From the NCBI RefSeq assembly GCF_946885725.1, contig NZ_CAMPGZ010000026.1, positions 1 to 25,731 on the forward strand: a stretch of DNA of 25,731 bases. Reading direction: 5' to 3'. This document shows positions 1 to 7,962 of the stretch, piece after piece. The translations under genes and the position numbers were made by a program. Every line of letters starts with the position of its first letter. The stretch's first letter is position 1. The notes beneath the pieces are model-generated. The model worked only from the letters and a program-made list of their open reading frames with translations. It was not told where the DNA came from and made no database searches. This stretch comes from an uncultured Nocardioides sp. Its GTDB lineage: Bacteria > Actinomycetota > Actinomycetes > Propionibacteriales > Nocardioidaceae.

Positions 1-1837
1 CGATGTCCTCCCAGCGGGCCTTGAGCCGCTCGACGTCGCGGGTCAGCTCCTCCTCGCTGGCGCCCTCGGCGGCCGTGCGCACGATCACTCCGGCGCTCTC
101 GGGGACGATCTCCTTGAGCAGCGACTTGAGCCGGTTGCGCTCGGTGTCGGGCAGCTTGCGGGAGATGCCGCTGGTGGTGCCGTCGGGCACGTAGACCAGG
201 AACCGGCCGGGCAGGCTGATCTGGCTGGTCAGCCGGGCGCCCTTGTGGCCGACCGGGTCCTTGGTGACCTGGACCAGGACGTTCTGGCCGGACCTGAGCA
301 CCTGCTCGATCTTGCGCGGGCCGTTGCCGGCACCGAGCGAGTCCCAGTTGACCTCGCCGGCGTAGAGCACCGCGTTGCGGCCCTTGCCGATGTCGATGAA
401 CGCCGCCTCCATCGAGGGCAGGACGTTCTGGACGCGGCCGAGGTAGATGTTGCCGATCAGGGAGGTCTGGGACTCCCGCGCGACGTAGTGCTCGACGAGG
501 ACCTTGTCCTCGAGCACCGCGATCTGGGTGAGGTCCTCGCGCTGCCGGATCACCATGACGCGGTCGACCGACTCGCGGCGGGCGAGGAACTCCGCCTCGC
601 TCACGATCGGGGCGCGGCGACGGCCGGCCTCGCGGCCCTCGCGGCGGCGCTGCTTCTTGGCCTCGAGACGGGTCGAACCGCTCACTGCGGTGATCTCGTC
701 CTCGGGGCTGCGGGCTTTGCGCACCCGGGTGACGGTGTTCTCCGGGTCGTCGGCGCCACCCGCGTCGCCGTCCTCGCCGGAGCGCCGTCGACGGCGGCGG
801 CGACGGCTGGTGGACGTGCCGGACCCGCCCTCGCCGTCCTGGTCGCCCTGCTCGCCGGCCTTGTCCCCGGACTCCTCGGACTTCTCGGACTTCTCGGACT
901 TCTGGTCCGACCTGTCGCCGGCCTTCGCGGCCGCCTTCTCGGGGGCGGCGTCGGCGGGCTGCTGCTCGGAGCTCTCGTCGGTCGACGAGGACTCGCCGTT
1001 CTCGCCGCCACCGCTCTTGCGGCGGCGCCGGCCGCCGCGGCGGCGCCGGCGGCGCGGCGTGCCGCCCTCGCCCTGCTCCTGCTGCTCGGTCTGCCCAGGC
1101 CGCTCAGCCTGCTCGCCCTCGGCCTGCTCGGCCTGCTCGGGCTGCTGGGGCTGCTCGGCCGTCTCGCCGGTCTGCGCGGCCTCGTCAGGAGCCTTTTCCG
1201 GCTCGGCGGCGGCAGCCTTCTTGGTGGTGCGCTTGCGGGCGGGACGGGCCTTCGTGACGTCCGGCGGCTGGAACAGCGGGGCGACCCCGCCCACGGGGGT
1301 CGCCTCGGTCGCTGCGGCCTCGGTAGCGGACTCCGGAGGGGTCTCGGCGGGGGCCGCCTCGGACGTCGGCTGCTCGGGAGCGGGCTCGGCGGCGGCCTTC
1401 TTCGTGGTCCGCTTCGCCGCGGTCTTCTTCGCCGTCGCCTTCTTGGCGGTGGTCTTCTTCGCCGTCGACTTCGTCGCAGCCTTCTTGGCGGTCTTCTTGG
1501 CGGGCTGCTCGGCCGACTCCGCGGTCGGCTGCTCGGCAGGCGGCTCGGCGGGCGGCTCAGTCGGCTGCTCAGCGGCCGGCTCCGCAGGTGCGGGCTCGGC
1601 GGCGGCCTTCTTCGTGGTCCGCTTCGCGGCGGTCTTCTTGGCGGTGGACTTCTTCGCCGTGGACTTGGCCGCCGCCTTCTTCGTGGCCCGCTTCGCGGCC
1701 GTCTTCTTCGCGGGGACCGCAGCGTTGTCCCCAGTGTTGTCCTGGGTGTCGCTCGTAGCGGAAGACTCGGGGTTCTCGGTGCTGCTGAGGGTGCTGTCGG
1801 GGGTGGCGTTCTCGCCTGGGGTGTCGCTGTCGAGCAT
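1..1837 (-). CDS. rne: Ribonuclease E/G, 5' part (truncated by window start)
   Basis: Endoribonuclease of the RNase E/G family, which cleaves single-stranded RNA in mRNA decay and rRNA maturation. The ATG at 1837 is preceded by a GAGGAG ribosome binding site. 612 codons are visible. Residues 1 to about 410 are low-complexity: Lys/Ala/Thr-rich repeats of the type AKKTAAKR (about 43-165), then Glu/Gln/Pro-rich and Arg-rich patches (RRRRRRGGRRRR). The S1 RNA-binding domain starts near residue 422 (DRVMVIRQ, then GNIYLGRVQNVLPSMEAAF, ending with a DIGKGRNAVLYAGE segment). The start of the catalytic region follows; the DNase I-like active site and zinc-link lie outside the window. Long disordered N-terminal extensions are known in actinobacterial RNase E. 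The DUF2344 gene ends 191 bases upstream on the same strand. Family assignment is firm; E versus G naming is conventional. Confidence 0.95.
   Translation of the reverse strand, partial: MLDSDTPGENATPDSTLSSTENPESSATSDTQDNTGDNAAVPAKKTAAKRATKKAAAKSTAKKSTAKKTAAKRTTKKAAAEPAPAEPAAEQPTEPPAEPPAEQPTAESAEQPAKKTAKKAATKSTAKKTTAKKATAKKTAAKRTTKKAAAEPAPEQPTSEAAPAETPPESATEAAATEATPVGGVAPLFQPPDVTKARPARKRTTKKAAAAEPEKAPDEAAQTGETAEQPQQPEQAEQAEGEQAERPGQTEQQEQGEGGTPRRRRRRGGRRRRKSGGGENGESSSTDESSEQQPADAAPEKAAAKAGDRSDQKSEKSEKSEESGDKAGEQGDQDGEGGSGTSTSRRRRRRRRSGEDGDAGGADDPENTVTRVRKARSPEDEITAVSGSTRLEAKKQRRREGREAGRRRAPIVSEAEFLARRESVDRVMVIRQREDLTQIAVLEDKVLVEHYVARESQTSLIGNIYLGRVQNVLPSMEAAFIDIGKGRNAVLYAGEVNWDSLGAGNGPRKIEQVLRSGQNVLVQVTKDPVGHKGARLTSQISLPGRFLVYVPDGTTSGISRKLPDTERNRLKSLLKEIVPESAGVIVRTAAEGASEEELTRDVERLKARWEDI
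1381..1627. repeat. Pair of identical 37-base direct repeats inside rne
   Basis: Positions 1381-1417 and 1591-1627 are identical over 37 bases, 210 bases (70 codons) apart and in the same reading frame. After one mismatch the similarity continues for about 10 bases. They encode the same Lys/Ala-rich block (KRTTKKAAAEPAP on the minus strand) in the RNase E N-terminal extension. Because the spacing is a multiple of three, recombination or slippage between copies would shorten or lengthen the tail without breaking the frame. Confidence 0.85.
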
Positions 1838-1934
1838 CTGCTCTCCTCGGCTCCCGCGGGTAGGCCGGACCGATCGTGCCGGTCGTGCTCACGCGGGGCG
1901 TGTCAGTCGTCCGATCCCGGCCGGGCCGAGTGGA

Positions 1935-1946
1935 CGCAAGCTTGCG
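1935..1946. other. 12-base perfect palindrome in the rne upstream region
   Basis: The 191-base gap between rne and the DUF2344 gene (1838-2028) contains the perfect palindrome CGCAAGCTTGCG, about 98 bases upstream of the rne start. It could fold as a small hairpin in an rne leader transcript or be a protein-binding site. I see no convincing -10 element or terminator T-tract in this gap. The role is unknown. Confidence 0.35.
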
Positions 1947-2028
1947 GTGGCGGCGACGCCCTGACGGTGAGCGTCCGCCTGCGCGGTCCGCGGTCAGCGA
2001 CCTCCGCGACCGAAGCTGTCACCATCGG

Positions 2029-2766
2029 TCAGGCCGTGTCGCGGTCGGGCGCGAACGGGTCTCCCACCGCGCCGGTCTCCGTGTCCAGGGGGCCCTGTGC
2101 CAGCCGCTCCTGCAAGGGAGCTCCTGGCACCTCGAGCCCGGCCACTGCACGCAGTCCGGCGAGGATGTCGTCGGGTCTCACGGACGGGGTTCCGTGCCGC
2201 AGGACCAGGTCGAGTATCGCACACTCCCCCGGCCGCTGCGGGGAGGCGTGTGTGGCCAGGGACACGACCGCCGCACGGCAGTCGAACGTCCGCAGCCCCT
2301 TCTTGGTCATCCGCTCGACCGGCACCTCGTCGGCGGCGAGGAACGCCGCGACCGCCTCGGCCACCCGCTCCTCCGGCACCTCGAGAGTGATCCGCCAGTG
2401 GCTGGCCTCCAGCCGGTCGGCGAGCGAACCGCCGGGCGAGACCACGACCTCGAGCACGTCGAGACCGGGCGGCAGCGCCTCGTCGAGCGCCCGGCCGAGC
2501 GCCGCGGGGTCGACCTCCTCGGCCAGGCCGATCTCGAGATACTCCGCCTCGCTGGCCGCACCGGTCGGCGAGGCTCCGGCGTACGAGATCCGCGGGTGCG
2601 GGTTGAAGCCCGAGGAGTACGCGACCGGCACCTGGGCGCGCACCAGCGCGCGTTCGAAGGCCCGAGAGAAGTCCCGGTGGCTGGTGAACCGCAGCCGGCC
2701 GCGCTTGGCGTAGCGCACGCGCAGCCGCTGCACCGGTGGGGCCTGCTGCTCGGGTTGGTCACGCAC
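2029..2766 (-). CDS. TIGR03936 family radical SAM-associated protein (DUF2344)
   Basis: Protein of 245 residues matching the DUF2344/TIGR03936 family: the N-terminal block RLRVRYAKRGRLRFTSHRD, then SSGFNPHPRISYAG, are hallmark segments. The family is named for its linkage, by fusion or adjacency, to TIGR03960 B12-binding radical SAM proteins; its biochemical function is not established. Here the partner gene lies at 5919-7907, separated by three unrelated genes. The GTG start at 2766 has no clear Shine-Dalgarno sequence, but a TACGCT -10-like hexamer ends six bases upstream, the arrangement expected for leaderless transcription. The last ~40 residues (GDPFAPDRDTA end) are likely disordered. 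rne follows on the same strand after 191 bases and may be co-transcribed. Confidence 0.88.
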   Translation of the reverse strand: MRDQPEQQAPPVQRLRVRYAKRGRLRFTSHRDFSRAFERALVRAQVPVAYSSGFNPHPRISYAGASPTGAASEAEYLEIGLAEEVDPAALGRALDEALPPGLDVLEVVVSPGGSLADRLEASHWRITLEVPEERVAEAVAAFLAADEVPVERMTKKGLRTFDCRAAVVSLATHASPQRPGECAILDLVLRHGTPSVRPDDILAGLRAVAGLEVPGAPLQERLAQGPLDTETGAVGDPFAPDRDTA

Positions 2767-2772
2767 CCGAGC

Positions 2773-2778
2773 AGCGTA
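2773..2778 (-). promoter_or_regulatory. Putative leaderless -10 element of the DUF2344 gene
   Basis: On the minus strand, TACGCT (TANNNT consensus) is followed by six bases and then the GTG start at 2766, so transcription would begin at the start codon. This fits the lack of a ribosome binding site. No -35 element is recognisable. The divergent MFS gene starts at 2844, so this short gap must hold both promoters. Confidence 0.4.
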
Positions 2779-2843
2779 GGCGGCGGCGGTGGCCGTCCCA
2801 CCCTCCGGCCCCGGGCCGTCCGGCGACGCGGACGGCTGGGACG

Positions 2844-4088
2844 ATGACGAGCGTGGATCGGCCCGGGACGCACCAGGACACGCGGATGGAGCGTCTCCTC
2901 GTGCTGGTCGGCATCGTCGTCGTGTCGTTCAACCTCCGGCCGGCCGCGGTGTCGGTGGGGCCGGTCCTGGCCGAGGTCACCGCCGACCTGTCGATGAGCT
3001 CGACGGTCGCCGGGGTGCTCACCACGCTGCCCGTGCTGGCCTTCGCGACCTTCGGGATGCTCACGCCCGGCGTGGCGGCGCGGCTCGGCCTGCACCGTGT
3101 GACGCTCGGCGCGCTGCTCTGCGTGGTCGTCGGGCTCGGGCTGCGGTCCCGCACCGACGACGCACTCGCGTTCCTGCTGCTGTCGCTCCTCGGGCTCGCG
3201 GGGATGGCCGCGGCGAACGTGTTGCTGCCGTCGCTGGTCAAGCTGCACTTCCCCAGCCGCGTCGGCCTGCTCACCTCGATCTACACGACCTCGATGGCGG
3301 TCGGGCTCACGCTCGCCTCGATGACGACGGTCCCGATCAGCGAGGCCACCGGGAGCTGGCGCGACGGCCTGGGCATCTGGGCGGTGACCGCGCTCGTCGC
3401 CGCGATCCCGTGGGTGGCGCTTCTGCGCCACGACAGCGCGCTGGAGCGGGGCCCGGTCGAGGTGCGACTCAGTCAGGTGGCGCGGACGAAGCTGGGCTGG
3501 CTGATGGCCGTGTTCTTCGGCCTGCAGTCGACGCAGGCGTACTCGTTGTTCGGCTGGTTCGCGCAGGTCTACCGCGACGCCGGCTTCTCCCCCGCGACGG
3601 CCGGCGTGCTGCTCGGCGTCATCACCGGCGCCAGCATCCCGCTTTCGCTCTGGCTGCCGACGGTGACCGCCCGGATGGCCAACCCGGCGCCGGTCATCCT
3701 CGGCCTGATCGCGCTCTACCCGGTCGGCTACCTCGGCCTGGTCTTCGCGCCCGTGGCCGGCGCCTGGGTGTGGGCGGCCGCGCTGGGCACGGCCACGGCG
3801 GTGTTCCCGGTCGCGCTCACACTGATCGGGCTGCGGGCGCGCACCAGCGGCGGCACCGCGGCGCTGTCCGGGTTCACGCAGGGCGTCGGCTACCTGATCG
3901 CCGCCGTGGGCCCCTTCGCGGTTGGGGTGGTGCACGACGTCACCGAGAGCTGGACGGTGCCGCTGATCCTGTTGACCCTGCTATCGATCCCCCAGCTCGT
4001 CACCGGCTGGATGGTCTCGAAGCGCAGGTACGTCGAGGACGCGCTGCCCGACCGGAGGCCGGACCCCTTACGAAGCGGCACTTCCTGA
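2844..4088 (+). CDS. CynX/NimT-type MFS transporter
   Basis: Integral membrane protein of 414 residues with about 12 hydrophobic segments, a member of the major facilitator superfamily. The early stretch FNLRPAAVSVGPVLAEV and the following helix with PVLAFATFGMLTPGVAARLG are typical of the cyanate-transporter-like (CynX/NimT) branch. The substrate cannot be told from sequence; members have been linked to cyanate or nitroimidazole transport, but most are uncharacterised. The ATG at 2844 is chosen because the upstream in-frame region is arginine-rich and overlaps the divergent gene; ATG at 2886 is an alternative that begins directly at the first membrane helix. There is no strong ribosome binding site. 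It is divergent from the DUF2344 gene and followed after 110 bases by the secreted phospholipase-D-like gene. Confidence 0.85.
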   Translation: MTSVDRPGTHQDTRMERLLVLVGIVVVSFNLRPAAVSVGPVLAEVTADLSMSSTVAGVLTTLPVLAFATFGMLTPGVAARLGLHRVTLGALLCVVVGLGLRSRTDDALAFLLLSLLGLAGMAAANVLLPSLVKLHFPSRVGLLTSIYTTSMAVGLTLASMTTVPISEATGSWRDGLGIWAVTALVAAIPWVALLRHDSALERGPVEVRLSQVARTKLGWLMAVFFGLQSTQAYSLFGWFAQVYRDAGFSPATAGVLLGVITGASIPLSLWLPTVTARMANPAPVILGLIALYPVGYLGLVFAPVAGAWVWAAALGTATAVFPVALTLIGLRARTSGGTAALSGFTQGVGYLIAAVGPFAVGVVHDVTESWTVPLILLTLLSIPQLVTGWMVSKRRYVEDALPDRRPDPLRSGTS

Positions 4089-4093
4089 TGCCC

Positions 4094-4152
4094 TAGCCTG
4101 TTCCGTCAACGACAGCGCGTACCCGGCACGATCCGGGCGGGGGACTCCGCCC
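4094..4152 (+). promoter_or_regulatory. Possible promoter and leader hairpin of the phospholipase-D-like gene
   Basis: TAGCCT at 4094-4099 fits a TANNNT -10 element just after the MFS stop codon. A 6-bp stem (GGGCGG at 4135-4140, CCGCCC at 4147-4152, six-base loop) would lie in the leader. No T-tract follows, so a terminator is unlikely. The -35 is not recognisable; confidence is low. Confidence 0.25.
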
Positions 4153-4198
4153 CGCGCGCATGGCCACTCGGGACCAGGAACTGGGGGAACACACTCAC

Positions 4199-5416
4199 GT
4201 GACCAGGAAGATCCTTGTCGCGCTTCTTGCGGCGACCCTGATCATCGGCGGCACCGCCACCTCTGCCTCGGCGTACAAGCCGCGCGACGGCGCCGTCTTC
4301 AACAACCCGTGGGGCGACTTCCCTGCCAAGGAACGGCTGTTGACGAAGATCGCGAACACGATCGACGCCGCCGTCCCGGGCTCGCGGATCCGCATCGCGG
4401 CGTACTCCAACGACCGCAAGGACATCACCGACGCGTTGATCCGCGCGAAGCGGCGCGGCGTGAAGGTGCAAGTGCTCCTCAACGGCAACTGGACGTCGCG
4501 GCAGACCAAGCGGCTGCAGCGGGTGCTCGGCAAGAACGTCGAGAAGAAGAGCTTCCTGCACATCTGCAAGCGGTCCTGCCGCGGCAAGACCGGCAACCTG
4601 CACTCGAAGTTCTACCTGTTCAGCGACATCGGTACGGCGCAGAACGTGGTGATGTTCGGGTCGGTGAACCTCACCGGCTTCGGCGCGAAGACGCAGTGGA
4701 ACGACCTGTTCACCACCAACAACCGCCGGGTGCTGCACAACCGGCTGCGCGACGTCTTCAACTCGATGAAGCACGACAAGCCGCGCAAGCACCCGTTCAT
4801 CAACACCTCGGTCGGCGACTACGACATCACCGTCTACCCGCGCTACAAGAACACCAAGGCCAACGATCCGGTGCTCAACCGGCTCAAGCGCGTGCGCTGC
4901 AAGGGCAAAGTCGGCGACGCCGGCATCGCCGGCCGCACGATGATCCGGATCAACATGTACGGCTGGAACGGCAAGCGCGGCGTCTACCTCGCCAAGAAGG
5001 TGGCCGACCTGAGCCGGCACGGCTGCAACATCAAGGTGCTCGAGAGCGACGCCGGCGGCCGGGTCGTGACGATCCTGGCCCGCAACGGTGTGCTCATCAA
5101 GACGCCGGACGCCGACCGCAACAACAAGGGCGAGATCGACGTGTTCACCCACACGAAGTACTGGATCGTGGGCGGCCGCTACGGCAAGGGCAAGCCCGGC
5201 TGGCACGTGTGGACCGGCTCGCAGAACTGGTCCGACCGCTCGCTGAACGGCGACGAGCTGACCGTGCACATCCCGCGGCGCGGCGTGTTCTGGAACTACC
5301 GGCGGAACTTCGACCACATCTGGCAGAAGCGCTCCACGTGGGTCGGCGGCACGCGCCCGACCTCGAGCGGCACGACGGCGACGCACACGCGCGGTACATC
5401 GTTCGACGTGCTCTGA
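4199..5416 (+). CDS. Secreted phospholipase D-like (HKD) protein
   Basis: Exported phosphodiesterase-superfamily protein of 405 residues. From the GTG at 4199 the sequence begins with a classic signal peptide (VTRK, hydrophobic core, cleavage after TSASA near residue 25). A GGGGGA ribosome binding site lies about 10 bases upstream. An in-frame ATG at 4160 would add 13 polar residues ahead of the signal and is less likely. Two HKD-like halves are visible: HSK at 135-137 with GSVN at 154-157, and HTK at 318-320 with GSQN at 340-343. The Asp of the HxKx4D motif is shifted by one residue in the first copy (Asp143) and replaced by Gly in the second. The protein is rich in Lys and Arg. Substrate may be a phospholipid, nucleic acid or other phosphodiester; this is not decidable here. 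It is convergent with the GNAT gene (21 bases apart). Confidence 0.88.
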   Translation: MTRKILVALLAATLIIGGTATSASAYKPRDGAVFNNPWGDFPAKERLLTKIANTIDAAVPGSRIRIAAYSNDRKDITDALIRAKRRGVKVQVLLNGNWTSRQTKRLQRVLGKNVEKKSFLHICKRSCRGKTGNLHSKFYLFSDIGTAQNVVMFGSVNLTGFGAKTQWNDLFTTNNRRVLHNRLRDVFNSMKHDKPRKHPFINTSVGDYDITVYPRYKNTKANDPVLNRLKRVRCKGKVGDAGIAGRTMIRINMYGWNGKRGVYLAKKVADLSRHGCNIKVLESDAGGRVVTILARNGVLIKTPDADRNNKGEIDVFTHTKYWIVGGRYGKGKPGWHVWTGSQNWSDRSLNGDELTVHIPRRGVFWNYRRNFDHIWQKRSTWVGGTRPTSSGTTATHTRGTSFDVL

Positions 5417-5437
5417 CCGCGCGGCCGGCCCGAGCCT

Positions 5438-5917
5438 TCAGACGAGCGGCTTGATCAGCAGGCTCGTCGCGGGGACGAAGCCCGCGCGGGTGTAGAACGA
5501 CACCGACCGCTCCGACGGGCTCAGCACCAGGCGGGCGAACCGGTGCTCCTCGGCGTACGTCGACGCGGCGTCGAGGAGCAGCCGGCCGAGGCCGCCGTCA
5601 CGGTGCGCCTCATCGACGTACACGTTCGCGATGTAGCCCCACTTCGTGGGCCGGCCGGTGACGACATCGCCGGGACGCGGCATGCGCTCGAAGACCAGCA
5701 TGTTCAGCATCCCGACGTCTACGCCGTCGAGACTGACCAGCCAGGTGACGCGCTGCGACTCCTCCCGCTCGGCCCAGCCGGCGAAGGCGGCGTCGAAGTC
5801 GGGGTCGTCGATGACCTCGCCGGCCTGCTCCTCGGCCCACGCGCGCCTCAGCCGCGCGATGACGGACCGGTCGGCCGGGCCGGCGACCCGCACGGCGGCC
5901 GACGACGACCCGCTCAC
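5438..5917 (-). CDS. GNAT family N-acetyltransferase
   Basis: Protein of 159 residues with the GCN5-related acetyltransferase fold. The acetyl-CoA binding motif A is visible as VYVDEAHRDGGLGRLLL (residues 99-115, R-x-x-G-x-G type), followed by the C-terminal SERSVSFYTRAGF segment (137-147) typical of the family. The acceptor substrate is unknown. The GTG start at 5917 lies one base after the TGA stop of the radical SAM gene, so the two are almost certainly translated from one mRNA by coupling. There is no separate promoter. Whether the acetyltransferase acts on the same pathway as the radical SAM enzyme is inference only. Confidence 0.9.
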   Translation of the reverse strand: MSGSSSAAVRVAGPADRSVIARLRRAWAEEQAGEVIDDPDFDAAFAGWAEREESQRVTWLVSLDGVDVGMLNMLVFERMPRPGDVVTGRPTKWGYIANVYVDEAHRDGGLGRLLLDAASTYAEEHRFARLVLSPSERSVSFYTRAGFVPATSLLIKPLV

Positions 5918-5918
5918 G

Positions 5919-7907
5919 TCACACCACCGTGAGCGGCAGGAGCTTCTTGCCGGTGGGGCCGATCTGGATCTCGGTGTCCATCTGCGGGCAGACGCCGCAG
6001 TCGTAGCACGGGGTCCAGCGGCAGTCCTCGACCTCCACGTCGGAGTCGGGGTCGATGGCGTCCTGCCAGTCCTCCCACAGCCAGTCCTTGTCGAGGCCGG
6101 AGTCGAGGTGGTCCCAGGGCAGCACCTCGGCGTAGTCGCGCTCGCGGGTGGTGTACCAGTCGAGGTCGACGGGCGTGCCGGCCAGCGCGCGCTCGGCGGC
6201 GGACTCCCAGCGCTCGAAGGAGAAGTGCTCGCTCCAGCCGTCGAAGCGGCCGCCGTCGCGCCAGACCTCCTCGATGATCCGCCCGACGCGGCGGTCACCG
6301 CGCGACAGCAGGCCCTCGATGATGCCGGGGCGGCCGTCGTGGTAGCGGAAGCCGATCGCGCGGCCGTAGCGCTTGTCGGAGCGCACCGCGTCGCGCAGCT
6401 TCCGCAGCCGCTCGTCGGTGGTCTGCCAGTCGAGCTGGGCGGCCCACTGGAACGGCGTGTGCGGCTTGGGCACGAAGCCACCGATCGACACCGTGCAACG
6501 GATGTCGTTGCGGCCGGACACCTCGCGGCCCTTGGCGATCACCTTCTTGGCGAGGTCGGCGATCTCGAGGACGTCTTCATCGGTCTCGGTCGGCAGGCCA
6601 CACATGAAGTAGAGCTTCACCTGCCGCCAGCCGTGGGAGTACGCCGTCGCGACGGTCCGGATCAGGTCCTCCTCGGTGACCATCTTGTTGATCACCTTGC
6701 GCATCCGCTCCGACCCGCCCTCGGGGGCGAAGGTCAGCCCGGAGCGGCGGCCGTTGCGGGAGAACTCGTTGGCCAGCGTGATGTTGAAGGCGTCGACACG
6801 CGTGGAGGGCAGCGACAGCGAGACGTTGCTGCCGTCGTAGCGGTCGGCGAGACCCTTGGCGATGTCCCCGATCTCGGTGTGGTCGGCGCTGGACAGCGAC
6901 AGCAGCCCGACCTCTTCGAAGCCGGACTTCTTGATGCCGTTGTCGACCATCTCGCCGATCGTGGTGATCGACCGCTCGCGCACGGGCCGGGTGATCATGC
7001 CGGCCTGGCAGAACCGGCAGCCGCGGGTGCAGCCGCGGAAGATCTCGACCGAGTAGCGCTCGTGCACGGTCTCGGCCAGCGGCACCAGCGGCTTCTTCGG
7101 GTACGGCCACGCGTCGAGGTCCATCAGCGTGTGCTTGTGCACACGCCACGGCACACCGGAGGTGTTGGGCGCGACGCGCTTGATGCGGCCGTCGGGGAGG
7201 TACTCCACGTCGTAGAACGCCGGGACGTAGACCGCGCCGGAGACCGCAAGTCGGTAGAGCAGCTCCTCGCGCGGCATGCGGCCGTCGCGGCCGGGCCGGC
7301 CCTCGGCCTTCCACTCGCGGACGACGTCGGAGATCTTCAGCACGATCTCCTCGCCATCGCCGAGGACGGCGGCGTCGAGGAAGTCGGCGATCGGCTCGGG
7401 GTTGAACGCCGCGTGGCCGCCCGCGATCACGATCGGGTCGTCCTCGCCGCGGTCGCGCGCGTGCAGCGGGATGCCAGCCAGGTCGAGCGCGGTGAGCAGG
7501 TTGGTGTAGCCGAGCTCGGTCGAGAACGAGATGCCGAACAGGTCGAACGCGCGCACCGAACGGTGGTTGTCGACGGTGAACTGCGGGATGCCGTGCTTCC
7601 GCATGACCTTCTCCATGTCGGGCCACACGGAGTAGGTGCGCTCGGCGACGATCCAGTCGCGCTCGTTGAGCACCTCGTAGAGGATCTGCACGCCCTGGTT
7701 GGGCAGGCCGACCTCGTAGGCGTCGGGGTACATCAGCGCCCACCGAACGGTGGACTCGTCGTCTCCCCACTCCTTCGGCGTCGAGTTCAGCTCGCCGCCG
7801 ACGTACTGGATGGGCTTCTGGACGGACGGCAGCAACGGTTCCAGACGCGGGAACAGCGACTCGGCCGCCCCGGTCTGGGTGGCATGGGCCGCGGTGGCGG
7901 TGGGCAC
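5919..7907 (-). CDS. TIGR03960 family B12-binding radical SAM protein
   Basis: Protein of 662 residues. The N-terminal part (about 55-190) has the cobalamin-binding-like fold seen in this family (YPDAYEVGLPNQGVQILYEVL, then IVIAGGHAAFNPEPIADFLD). The radical SAM core carries the 4Fe-4S motif C293-x3-C297-x2-C300 (RGCTRGCRFCQAGM). Near the C-terminus a second cysteine cluster, C629, C634, C637 and C640, could bind another metal or cluster. The family's reaction is not established; it is usually adjacent or fused to TIGR03936, which here sits 3 kb away at 2029-2766. The GTG at 7907 has only a weak AGG upstream. The GNAT gene follows after one base. Family assignment is firm. Confidence 0.93.
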   Translation of the reverse strand: MPTATAAHATQTGAAESLFPRLEPLLPSVQKPIQYVGGELNSTPKEWGDDESTVRWALMYPDAYEVGLPNQGVQILYEVLNERDWIVAERTYSVWPDMEKVMRKHGIPQFTVDNHRSVRAFDLFGISFSTELGYTNLLTALDLAGIPLHARDRGEDDPIVIAGGHAAFNPEPIADFLDAAVLGDGEEIVLKISDVVREWKAEGRPGRDGRMPREELLYRLAVSGAVYVPAFYDVEYLPDGRIKRVAPNTSGVPWRVHKHTLMDLDAWPYPKKPLVPLAETVHERYSVEIFRGCTRGCRFCQAGMITRPVRERSITTIGEMVDNGIKKSGFEEVGLLSLSSADHTEIGDIAKGLADRYDGSNVSLSLPSTRVDAFNITLANEFSRNGRRSGLTFAPEGGSERMRKVINKMVTEEDLIRTVATAYSHGWRQVKLYFMCGLPTETDEDVLEIADLAKKVIAKGREVSGRNDIRCTVSIGGFVPKPHTPFQWAAQLDWQTTDERLRKLRDAVRSDKRYGRAIGFRYHDGRPGIIEGLLSRGDRRVGRIIEEVWRDGGRFDGWSEHFSFERWESAAERALAGTPVDLDWYTTRERDYAEVLPWDHLDSGLDKDWLWEDWQDAIDPDSDVEVEDCRWTPCYDCGVCPQMDTEIQIGPTGKKLLPLTVV

Positions 7908-7951
7908 GGTGCAACCTCGCAGAGTGCGTTGGGTGTGGGGGACGACCTCTC

Positions 7952-7957
7952 AGGATA
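7952..7957 (-). promoter_or_regulatory. Putative -10 element for the radical SAM-GNAT operon
   Basis: On the minus strand TATCCT lies between the stop of the TIGR03086 gene and the radical SAM start and fits TANNNT. Transcription would begin near 7945, giving a leader of about 38 bases. No clear -35 is present, and the 55-base gap also allows read-through from the TIGR03086 gene. Confidence 0.35.
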
Positions 7958-7962
7958 CGTCC

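Noticed and set aside
870..1700. Repetitive DNA that might be read as a CRISPR array or minisatellite
   Set aside because: The periodicity is codon-based within the rne tail, without uniform spacers; it is a coding repeat.
245..2713. Very long open frame on the plus strand opposite rne and the DUF2344 gene
   Set aside because: Its product is Leu/Gly/Arg low-complexity, and the opposite strand encodes a clear S1 domain and a DUF2344 protein. Long antisense frames are expected at this GC content.
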